Source: Clostridiales bacterium
Lineage (GTDB): Bacteria; Bacillota_A; Clostridia; Oscillospirales; Oscillospiraceae
Reading direction: 5' to 3'
DNA length: 7,437 nucleotides
NCBI GenBank assembly: GCA_022777455.1
Contig: JALFGI010000298.1
Span: 1 to 7,437, forward strand
Positions 1 through 5,511 of the stretch are shown here, piece after piece. A program made the translations under genes and the position numbers. Numbering within the stretch: position 1 is the first letter of the stretch; each line of letters opens with the position of its first letter. The notes below the pieces were generated by a model that saw only the letters and a program-made list of their open reading frames with translations, had not been told where the DNA came from and searched no databases.

Positions 1-190
1 CCGACGCACCACTTGGCTCCCCCTCTGGGGGAGCTGGCTGCCCCGTAAGGGGCAGACTGAGAGGGCAATACATCGATTTCGTCTGCTATTATCTTACTGC
101 GGCACCCTCTCAGTCAGCCTGTTCGGCTGACAGCTCTCCCATAGGGAGAGCCAAGGGGCGCTGCCGTATCTGCCCGTCAAATTACAATTT
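1..190. repeat. Structured hairpin repeat, copy A (left end outside window)
   Basis: This is a non-coding, strongly folded repeat whose second copy is at 5201-5468. The core runs from CTTGGCT (12-18) to AGCCAAG (149-155), which can pair as an outer stem. Inside are GCTCCCCC/GGGGGAGC, CTGCCCC-GTAA-GGGGCAG, CTGAGAGGG pairing with CCCTCTCAG, GTCAGCC/GGCTGAC and GCTCTCCC-ATA-GGGAGAGC. Bases 88-166 match copy B (5340-5418) at 77 of 79 positions, while the preceding stretch (about 68-87) has diverged. The right edge is the 12-mer AAATTACAATTT (179-190), the same edge motif as in copy B. Past it the two copies no longer match. The left edge lies beyond the window. No reading frame here is credible. 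It resembles a MITE or REP-like element; how it moves, if it does, is unknown. Confidence 0.85.
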
Positions 191-214
191 ACCGGGTTCA
201 ATCAGGAACGGAAA

Positions 215-251
215 CTGCCGGTTCTCCCCGGGGGTAGGGGAAAACCGGCAG
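215..251 (-). terminator. Probable terminator of the LRR surface-protein gene
   Basis: CTGCCGGTT (215-223) pairs with AACCGGCAG (243-251), nine perfect base pairs, and the stem extends inward through CCCC/GGGG after a mismatch. Read on the minus strand it begins 13 bases after the stop codon at 265-267 and is followed by TTTCCGTTCC, a weak T-tract. The position directly behind the gene supports a terminator role; the poor T-tract lowers confidence. Confidence 0.65.
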
Positions 252-264
252 GGATTTCATATGA

Positions 265-1257
265 TTATCTGCGGTATCTGTTTTTCTTTTTCTTCTTGGT
301 CTGGCCAGCGGCACGGAACAGCAGGGCGCCGGTGGCCAGCATGGCAAGCACGATCAGGATGATGAGCACCCCGAAGATGCTGCCGCCGCCGGTGGCGGAG
401 CCGTACTGGTAGGGTTCCGCCGTTTGCTCAAACTGATTGCCGAAGACGATGGTCTCCTGGGTGGGCTGGGTGGTGGGCAGAGTCTGTACCGGCAGGGTGG
501 GTGTGGTGGTGGGCTGGGTGTAGACGGGGACGGTGGCTTCCGTGTAAACGGGGATGGTGGGCTCGGTGTACACCGGCAGGGTGGTGGGCTCCGTGACCCA
601 GAAGGTTTCCTGGGGTGCGGTGGTCTCCGGGACTGCCGGCTGGGTGGCCTGAGTGGGCACATAGGGGTCGGTGCCGTCGGAGGAGCGGAACTCAATCCGG
701 TTCTGGAAGGCGCTCTCCAGCTCCTGGATCAGGGAGACCGACCAGGGGTTGGAGGCGGAATAGTAGATGGTGGCGTAGGTGTCCCACAGGCAGTTCAAGT
801 CAAACCGGGGGAAGCCGCCGCTGCAATGGATTTCCTTCAGATTGGAGCAGGAGCGGAAGCTGTTCTCACCAAATTTTTTGAAGGTGGCGGGCAGGGTGAT
901 GGAGGTCAGGCCGTCACAGCCGGAGAAGGCATCCTTGCCAATAGAGACGATGCTGTTTCCGAATTCCACACTGGTGAGTGTGTCGTAGTCCTGGAAGGCG
1001 TAGGCGCCCACGCTGGTCACGCCGTCGGAGATCACCACCCGGGAGATGCTGTACCTGTACGACGCCCAGGGCGCACCGGTGGAAAAGTCGTACATGTCCC
1101 CGGTACCGGTGATGTAGAGGGTGGAGCCTTCCACCGCCCAGGAAAGCTGGGCGCCGCAGGTCACGCCGGCCCCCTCGGAGGCGATATCGGCTGCCTGGAC
1201 GCTGACGCTGCCCAGAAGCACCAGGGCGCATAGGAAACATAAAACGGTTTTTTTCAT
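265..1257 (-). CDS. BspA-like leucine-rich-repeat surface protein, membrane-anchored
   Basis: A 330-residue secreted protein. Residues 1-22 form a signal peptide (MKK, hydrophobic core, likely cleavage after VQA). Residues about 33-66 (CGAQLSW, LYITGTGDMYDF) match the lead-in usual in clostridial BspA-like proteins. Residues about 68-150 hold a short run of BspA/LRR_5-type repeats, such as ISDGVTSVGAYAF and LTSITLP. Residues 197-270 are a Pro/Thr-rich stalk with an octad repeat (227-250). Residues 293-315 are a transmembrane helix, followed by a basic tail KKKKKNRYRR. There is no LPXTG motif, so anchoring is by the C-terminal helix, with the LRR domain outside the cell. By family it would bind proteins or surfaces; the ligand is unknown. 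The start has a good SD (AGAAAGGA, 1267-1274) eight or nine bases upstream. It lies downstream of htpG on the same strand but is separated by a terminator and has its own promoter, so it is probably transcribed alone. Confidence 0.9.
   Translation of the reverse strand: MKKTVLCFLCALVLLGSVSVQAADIASEGAGVTCGAQLSWAVEGSTLYITGTGDMYDFSTGAPWASYRYSISRVVISDGVTSVGAYAFQDYDTLTSVEFGNSIVSIGKDAFSGCDGLTSITLPATFKKFGENSFRSCSNLKEIHCSGGFPRFDLNCLWDTYATIYYSASNPWSVSLIQELESAFQNRIEFRSSDGTDPYVPTQATQPAVPETTAPQETFWVTEPTTLPVYTEPTIPVYTEATVPVYTQPTTTPTLPVQTLPTTQPTQETIVFGNQFEQTAEPYQYGSATGGGSIFGVLIILIVLAMLATGALLFRAAGQTKKKKKNRYRR
508..579 (-). repeat. Three 24-bp tandem repeats in the stalk of the LRR protein
   Basis: Three in-frame 24-bp units (556-579, 532-555, 508-531 in coding order) encode LPVYTEPT, IPVYTEAT and VPVYTQPT. 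A degenerate fourth unit, LPVQTLPT, follows after a short TTTP spacer. The units differ mainly at third codon positions, so this is an older array kept for its protein sequence rather than a fresh expansion. It lengthens the Pro/Thr stalk between the LRR domain and the membrane helix. Confidence 0.85.
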
Positions 1258-1289
1258 TGCCGCAAATCCTTTCTGTGGTTGGTTCTGGA

Positions 1290-1318
1290 ATTATATCATA
1301 CCCAAAAGCTTTTTGGGA
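1290..1318 (-). promoter_or_regulatory. Promoter of the LRR protein gene (extended -10)
   Basis: On the minus strand TGATATAAT provides a perfect -10 (TATAAT, 1290-1295) with the TGn extension. The -35 position 17 bases upstream (1313-1318) reads TCCCAA, a poor match, as is common with extended -10 promoters. A near-palindrome, CCCAAAAGCTTTTTGGG (1301-1317), fills the spacer and -35 region and could be an operator. The -10 lies about 32 bases upstream of the start codon. Confidence 0.6.
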
Positions 1319-1363
1319 GACACCTAAGAAAAATTTAAGATTTATTCATCATGAAAGAATAGT

Positions 1364-1393
1364 GCATCCCGCACCGTTTTGGGTGCGGGATGC
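1364..1393 (-). terminator. Terminator downstream of htpG
   Basis: GCATCCCGCACC (1364-1375) and GGTGCGGGATGC (1382-1393) form a perfect 12-bp stem with a 6-base loop. It starts nine bases past the htpG stop codon on the minus strand. The following minus-strand sequence ACTATTCTTTC is T-rich but not an uninterrupted tract. No plus-strand gene reads into it, so it most likely ends the htpG transcript and insulates the LRR gene. Confidence 0.78.
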
Positions 1394-1402
1394 TTGGAAA
1401 AA

Positions 1403-3292
1403 TTATTTCATTAGTTTGCAGACCAGTTCAGAATAGGCGAAGGGGTCGTCCAGGGGCAGCTGGGCCATGAGCTGGGCCTGGCAGCACAGGAGCTGGGCAT
1501 AGTCCTTGGCCAGCACGGGATCTTCGGTCATCACCCGCTGGAGGGTCTTCACGGCCTCGTGCTCGGGGTTCAGCTCCAGCACCCGGCCCACGGGGTAGGC
1601 GAACTCCGGGTTCACCCGCTTCATGTATTTCTCCATCTCAAAGCTCATGCCTGCCTCGGGCACCATGGCGGCGGGGTAACTGCCCAGGTTCTGGGACAGG
1701 CGCACCTCCTTCACCTGGTCACCCAGGCTCTCCTTGACGAAGGTGGTGAAGCCCTTGAGCTCCTCGGCCTTCTCCTCGGCCTGCTTCTTTTCCTCGTCGC
1801 TCTGCAGTCCCAGGTCCTCGGTGGTGATGTTGCAGAACTTCTTCTCCATGTAGGTCATCAGGGTCTGAGGCACGAACTCGTCCACCTCCTCAGTGAACAG
1901 CAGCACGTCGTAGCCCTTGTTTGCCAGCAGCTCCACCTGAGGCAGCTTACTCAGGTGCTCCCGGTTCTCGCCGGGGGCGAAGTAAATCTTCTCCTGACCT
2001 TCCGGCATGGCTTCCACATATTCCTTGAGGCTAATGAGCTTGCCCTGCTTGTGGCTGTAGTACAGCAGCAGGTCCTGGCAGCTCTCCTTGTGGGCGCCGT
2101 ATTCGGACACGGTGCCGTATTTCAGCTGAAGGCCGAAGGCATTGTAGAATTCCTCGTACTTCTCCCGGTCGTTTTCCAGCATGGACTTCAGCTCGGACTT
2201 GATCTTCTTCTCGATGTTCCGGGCGATGACGGTGAGCTGGCGGTTGTGCTGGAGCATTTCACGGCTGATGTTCAGGCTCAGGTCCTGGCTGTCCACAATG
2301 CCCCGGACGAAGCGGAAGTGCTCAGGCAGCAGATCCTCGCAGTTTTCCATGATCATCACGCCGGAGGAATACAGCTGCAATCCACGCTTGAAGTCCTTGG
2401 TGTAGAAATCGTAGGGCGCCTTGCCGGGGATATAGAGCAGGGCCTTGAAGGAGACGCTGCCCTCGGCGCTGGTGTGGATGATGCGCAGGGGCTTGTTGTA
2501 GTCGAAGAACTTCTCCCGGTAGAAGGTCTCGTACTCCTCGTCGGTGACATCCTTCTTGGCGCGCTGCCAGATGGGCACCATGGAGTTCAGAGTCTCCATT
2601 TCGGTGTAGGTCTCATACTCGGGCTTGTCCTCGGGGGAGTCTTCTTTCTTACGGGTCTTCTCCACTTCCATGACGATGGGGTAGCGGATGTAGTCGGAGT
2701 ATTTCTTCACCAGATTGCGGATTTCGTACTCGTCCAGGTACTCGCTGTACTTCTCGTCGTCGGTGTCGGCCTTCAGGGTCATGATCACGTCGGTGCCGGG
2801 CAGCTCCCGCTCGCAGGGTTCAATGGTGTAGCCGTCGGCGCCGTCGGAAACCCATTTGAAGGCTTCGTCCTGGCCGGCCTTTTTGGAGATAACGGTGACG
2901 GAGGAGGCCACCATGAAGGCGGAGTAGAAGCCTACGCCGAACTGGCCGATGATGTCCACATCATCGCTCTTTTCCATGGCCTGCTTGAAGCTGAGAGAGC
3001 CGGACTTGCAGATGGTGCCCAGATTCTCTTCCATTTCCTCCCGGGTCATGCCGATGCCGTTGTCGGAAACGGTGAGAATGCGGGCGTCCTTGGCCCGGGT
3101 GATGGTGATTTTCAGGTCGTCCTTGTTCACATTCAGGCTGCTGTCCGTCAGGGACAGGTAGGCCAGCTTATCGATGGCGTCGGAGGCGTTGGAGATGATC
3201 TCCCGGAGGAAAATCTCCCGGTGGGTATAAATGGAGTTGATCATCAAATCCAGCAGACGCTGGGACTCGGCCTTAAACTGCATTTTTTCCAT
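1403..3292 (-). CDS. htpG: Chaperone protein HtpG (bacterial Hsp90)
   Basis: This encodes a 629-residue Hsp90, an ATP-dependent cytosolic dimeric chaperone that remodels client proteins; the length is normal for HtpG. The N-terminal GHKL ATPase domain (about 1-210) shows all its motifs: E31 and N35 (in NASDA), DNGIGM at 77-82, GQFGVGFYSAF at 116-126 and GTDVIMTL at 166-173. The charged segment at about 211-230 is the short bacterial linker. The middle domain (about 231-490) includes LSLNISREMLQ with the ATP-contacting Arg at 344. The C-terminal dimerisation domain follows. I chose the ATG at 3290-3292 because the SD GAAAGGAAG lies ten bases upstream and the family N-terminus starts here. A longer reading frame opens with a GTG inside the CIRCE operator at 3326-3328 and is not the start. 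A second ATG three codons in is possible but badly spaced. No dnaK, groEL or hrcA gene is nearby. Regulation is predicted to be by HrcA through CIRCE. Confidence 0.98.
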   Translation of the reverse strand: MEKMQFKAESQRLLDLMINSIYTHREIFLREIISNASDAIDKLAYLSLTDSSLNVNKDDLKITITRAKDARILTVSDNGIGMTREEMEENLGTICKSGSLSFKQAMEKSDDVDIIGQFGVGFYSAFMVASSVTVISKKAGQDEAFKWVSDGADGYTIEPCERELPGTDVIMTLKADTDDEKYSEYLDEYEIRNLVKKYSDYIRYPIVMEVEKTRKKEDSPEDKPEYETYTEMETLNSMVPIWQRAKKDVTDEEYETFYREKFFDYNKPLRIIHTSAEGSVSFKALLYIPGKAPYDFYTKDFKRGLQLYSSGVMIMENCEDLLPEHFRFVRGIVDSQDLSLNISREMLQHNRQLTVIARNIEKKIKSELKSMLENDREKYEEFYNAFGLQLKYGTVSEYGAHKESCQDLLLYYSHKQGKLISLKEYVEAMPEGQEKIYFAPGENREHLSKLPQVELLANKGYDVLLFTEEVDEFVPQTLMTYMEKKFCNITTEDLGLQSDEEKKQAEEKAEELKGFTTFVKESLGDQVKEVRLSQNLGSYPAAMVPEAGMSFEMEKYMKRVNPEFAYPVGRVLELNPEHEAVKTLQRVMTEDPVLAKDYAQLLCCQAQLMAQLPLDDPFAYSELVCKLMK

Positions 3293-3302
3293 AATCAATT
3301 GG

Positions 3303-3311
3303 CTTCCTTTC
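3303..3311 (-). promoter_or_regulatory. Ribosome binding site of htpG (decides the start)
   Basis: GAAAGGAAG on the minus strand lies ten bases before the ATG at 3290-3292. It is downstream of the GTG that opens the longest frame, so it rules out that GTG as the translation start. Confidence 0.8.
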
Positions 3312-3321
3312 AAATGTGTCT

Positions 3322-3348
3322 TTAGCACTCTACGTTGCTGAGTGCTAA
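3322..3348. promoter_or_regulatory. CIRCE operator (HrcA binding site) of htpG
   Basis: The sequence is TTAGCACTC-N9-GAGTGCTAA, a perfect match to the CIRCE consensus with the canonical nine-base spacer (3331-3339). It begins directly after the htpG -10 hexamer and covers the expected transcription start and early 5' leader, the usual place for HrcA to block initiation. By established knowledge, HrcA represses from CIRCE and is released when GroEL is titrated during heat shock. The abc-f promoter is about 160 bases away, so the operator most likely serves only htpG. Confidence 0.95.
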
Positions 3349-3349
3349 T

Positions 3350-3377
3350 AATATACCACAGTTTTCAGAAAATGCAA
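3350..3377 (-). promoter_or_regulatory. Promoter of htpG
   Basis: On the minus strand TTGCAT (-35, 3372-3377) is 16 bases from TATATT (-10, 3350-3355), which also has the TGn extension (TGG). This is a SigA-type promoter, and the expected start falls inside the CIRCE element. A second reading of the -10 as TATTAT (3348-3353, 18-base spacer) is possible. Confidence 0.75.
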
Positions 3378-3509
3378 GTGCTCCGAAAAAAGTTCTTGTT
3401 TTATTCACAATTGTCCCGATTGGGCGCAGAGGAAAACGGGATGCCGCAGGTTCGTGTTTTTATTGCATTTTCTCCCGGGTTTTCCCTGGAAATTCATGGT
3501 TTCTGCCCC

Positions 3510-3538
3510 TTGATTATTTCCAGGAAGGATGGTAGAAT
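3510..3538 (+). promoter_or_regulatory. Promoter of the ABC-F gene
   Basis: TTGATT (-35, 3510-3515), a 17-base spacer and TAGAAT (-10, 3533-3538), with a TGG extension before the -10, make a good SigA-type promoter. The predicted leader is only about 30 bases, too short for the attenuator-type leader seen ahead of some antibiotic-resistance ABC-F genes. Confidence 0.7.
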
Positions 3539-3563
3539 TCAAGCTGAAATATTATAGACTTCC

Positions 3564-3570
3564 AAAGGAG
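3564..3570 (+). promoter_or_regulatory. Ribosome binding site of the ABC-F gene (decides the start)
   Basis: AAAGGAG sits six bases before the ATG at 3577-3579. The frame is open from an ATG at 3529, but that codon lies within the promoter and has no SD, so translation starts at 3577. Confidence 0.85.
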
Positions 3571-3576
3571 AACATC

Positions 3577-5187
3577 ATGATTACTGTCAGCAATTTGGGA
3601 ATGCAGTTCGGCGGCCAGTGGCTGTTCCAGCACGTGGACCTGCAGTTCCTGCCCGGCAACTGCTACGGCATCATCGGTGCCAACGGTGCGGGCAAATCCA
3701 CCTTCCTGCGCATCCTCACCGGTGACCTGGATTCCACCACCGGCAGCATCACCATCGACCCCACCAAGCGGGTCTCCGTTCTGAAGCAGAACCAGAACGC
3801 CTACGACGAATACACCGTTATGGACACCGTCATCATGGGCAACCAGCATCTTTATGATGTGATGAAGGAAAAGGACGCCATCTACGAAAAACCGGACTTC
3901 TCCGATGAGGACGGCATTCGCGCCGCTGATCTGGAAGCTGAATTCGCCGAGCTGGGCGGCTGGGAAGCCGAGTCCGATGCCTCCCGCCTTTTGCAGGGTC
4001 TGGGCATCGGCACGGAGCTGCACTGCGATGTGATGGCAAATGTGGACCCCCGGCTGAAGGTGAAAATCCTGCTGGCCCAGGCGCTGTTCGGCAATCCCGA
4101 CATCGTCATGCTGGACGAGCCCACCAACAACCTGGACATCGAGGCCATCAACTGGATGGAGGATTTCCTGCTGGACTTCCCCGGCATGGTCATCGCCGTC
4201 TCCCACGACCGCCACTTCCTGAACACCGTGTGTACCCACACCGTGGACATTGACTACGGCAAGATCAAGATGTACGTGGGCAACTACGATTTCTGGTACG
4301 AATCCTCCCAGATGGTTCAGGCCATGATCCGCAACAAGAACAAGAAGAACCAGGAGAAAATCGAGGAACTGCAGCTGTTCATCCAGCGTTTCTCCGCCAA
4401 CAAATCCAAAGCCAAGCAGGCAACCGCCAGAAGAAAGCTGCTGGACAAGCTGACCGTGGAAGAAATGCCCTGCTCCACCCGGCGCTATCCCTTCGTCGGC
4501 TTCCAGCAGGAGCGGGAGCTGGGCAAGGATGTGCTGACGGTGAAGGATGTTTCCGTCACCGTGGACGGCGTGAAGCTGCTGGACAAGGTATACTTCTCCG
4601 TGAACCGCACCGACAAGATCGCCTTTGTGGGTGAAAACGAGCTGGCACAGACTGCCCTGTTCAAGGTGCTCATGGGCGAGCTGGAGCCGGACGAGGGGTC
4701 CATCAAGTGGGGCGTGTCCACCATCCGCAGCTACCTGCCCAAGGATAACTCCGAATATTTCGAGGGCAATGAGATGGAGCTGGTGGACTGGCTGCGCCAG
4801 TATTCCGCCAAGAAGGACGATGTGTACCTCCGGGGCTTCCTGGGTCGGATGCTGTTTTCCAACGAGGATGTGTTCAAGCCCGTGAACGTGCTCTCCGGCG
4901 GCGAGAAGGTGCGCTGTATGCTCAGCAAGATGATGCTCTCCGGGGCCAACGTGGTGCTGCTGGATCAGCCCACCAACCACCTGGACATGGAATCCATCCA
5001 GGCGGTGAACAAGGGCCTGGAAGCCTTCCCCGGGGTGGTGCTGCTTGCCTCCCACGACCACGAGTTGCTGACCTCCACCTGCAACCGGGTTATCGCTTTC
5101 CAGCCTGACGGCACCATCATCGACAAGTACGGCACCTACGACGACTATCTGGAATGGATGGCCCAGCGGAAAGCGGCAGAGCAGTAA
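3577..5187 (+). CDS. ykpA: ABC-F family ATPase, YkpA/YbiT type, with one degenerate ATP site
   Basis: A 536-residue soluble protein with two ABC domains and no membrane segments, so it is not a transporter. ABC-F proteins act on the ribosome; the exact role of the YbiT/YkpA branch is less settled. NBD1 has Walker A GANGAGKST (34-42), Walker B VMLDEPTNNLD (177-187, catalytic E181) and H-switch H210, but its signature reads VDPRL (156-160) instead of LSGGE. The linker (about 240-300) contains the basic RFSANKSKAKQA (271-282). NBD2 has an intact signature LSGGEKVR (439-446) and H493, but its Walker A is GENELAQT (352-359, Lys replaced by Q358) and its Walker B is LLDQPTNHLD (Glu replaced by Q464). 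Family stretches KDNSEYFEG, LVDWLRQYS and LRGFLGRMLFS identify the branch; the symbol follows the B. subtilis homologue as I remember it. The frame is unbroken and the length normal, so this is a working gene. It is divergent from htpG, 324 bases upstream of argS, and has no clear terminator before repeat copy B. Confidence 0.93.
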   Translation: MITVSNLGMQFGGQWLFQHVDLQFLPGNCYGIIGANGAGKSTFLRILTGDLDSTTGSITIDPTKRVSVLKQNQNAYDEYTVMDTVIMGNQHLYDVMKEKDAIYEKPDFSDEDGIRAADLEAEFAELGGWEAESDASRLLQGLGIGTELHCDVMANVDPRLKVKILLAQALFGNPDIVMLDEPTNNLDIEAINWMEDFLLDFPGMVIAVSHDRHFLNTVCTHTVDIDYGKIKMYVGNYDFWYESSQMVQAMIRNKNKKNQEKIEELQLFIQRFSANKSKAKQATARRKLLDKLTVEEMPCSTRRYPFVGFQQERELGKDVLTVKDVSVTVDGVKLLDKVYFSVNRTDKIAFVGENELAQTALFKVLMGELEPDEGSIKWGVSTIRSYLPKDNSEYFEGNEMELVDWLRQYSAKKDDVYLRGFLGRMLFSNEDVFKPVNVLSGGEKVRCMLSKMMLSGANVVLLDQPTNHLDMESIQAVNKGLEAFPGVVLLASHDHELLTSTCNRVIAFQPDGTIIDKYGTYDDYLEWMAQRKAAEQ

Positions 5188-5200
5188 TTCCCCGCATACT

Positions 5201-5468
5201 CCACTGTAGTAGTCTGTAACACATAAAATTGTAATTTGGCGTACCGGAACTGACGCACCTCTTGGCTCCCCCTCTGGGGGAGCTGGCTGCCCCGCGAGGG
5301 GCGCCCCTGAGAGGGCCAGTATGGCGGATTCCTGCCGTCATTATCTTACTGCGGTACCCTCTCAGTCAGCCTGTTCGGCTGACAGCTCTCCCAAAGGGAG
5401 AGCCAAGGGGCGCTGCCGCGCCAGCGTGCCAAATTACAATTTTTAAGAGTTACAAACTACTACAATGG
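5201..5468. repeat. Structured hairpin repeat, copy B, complete, MITE-like
   Basis: This 268-bp non-coding element is bounded by long inverted repeats: 5201-5240 matches the reverse complement of 5428-5468 at about 35 of 40 positions, with one indel. Each arm includes TGTAGTAGT, TGTAAC and AAATTGTAATTT. The core (5261-5407) matches copy A and folds into GCTCCCCC-TCT-GGGGGAGC (5265-5283), GCCCC-GCGA-GGGGC (5289-5302), CTGAGAGGG/CCCTCTCAG (5307-5315 with 5357-5365), GTCAGCC-TGTTC-GGCTGAC (5365-5383) and GCTCTCCC-AAA-GGGAGAGC (5385-5403). An outer CTTGGCT/AGCCAAG stem could form instead of parts of the first and last hairpins. There is no transposase and no clear target-site duplication at either plausible boundary. 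It fills nearly all of the gap between the ABC-F gene and argS, ending 43 bases before the argS start. It may also act as a transcription or mRNA-stability signal. Confidence 0.87.
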
Positions 5469-5497
5469 CGCACAGCAGTGATCCGATTTCTCTTTAT

Positions 5498-5502
5498 GGG
5501 AG
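5498..5502 (+). promoter_or_regulatory. Ribosome binding site of argS
   Basis: GGGAG is nine bases before the ATG at 5512. The TATAAT between them (5503-5508) is too close to the start to be this gene's -10, since transcription would begin within or after the start codon. Confidence 0.65.
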
Positions 5503-5511
5503 TATAATGAT

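Noticed and set aside
424..1233. Gly-rich open frame on the plus strand opposite the LRR gene
   Set aside because: Its composition comes from the reverse complement of the Pro/Thr-rich stalk; it has no SD and no recognisable domain.
1559..3325. Long open frame on the plus strand opposite htpG (588 codons)
   Set aside because: It is the antisense shadow of htpG with a low-complexity Leu/Val/Gly/His composition; the same applies to the long minus-strand frames opposite the ABC-F gene and argS.
3293..3328. Longer htpG frame starting at a GTG (641 residues)
   Set aside because: The GTG is inside the CIRCE half-site, lies upstream of the SD, and the extra 12 residues have no counterpart in HtpG.
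3485..3524. 9-bp inverted repeat CCTGGAAAT/ATTTCCAGG around the ABC-F -35
   Set aside because: With a 22-base loop, about one such match is expected by chance in a window of this size; there is no other support for an operator.
3529..3576. ABC-F start 16 codons further upstream
   Set aside because: That ATG lies within the -10 region of the promoter and has no SD; AAAGGAG is correctly placed for the ATG at 3577.
5345..5365. Possible T-box-like sequence for argS (minus strand AGAGGGTACCGCAG)
   Set aside because: It resembles the T-box AGGGTGGNACCGCG but lacks part of it, is on the wrong strand for argS, and belongs to the repeat core also present in copy A beside an unrelated gene.
5262..5507. 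Short open frame across repeat copy B
   Set aside because: It spans hairpins of a non-coding repeat, is not kept in copy A, and has no ribosome binding site.
5503..5508. TATAAT as the argS -10 box
   Set aside because: It is only three bases from the start codon, there is no -35 at 5480-5485 (GATCCG), and transcription would start at or after the ATG.
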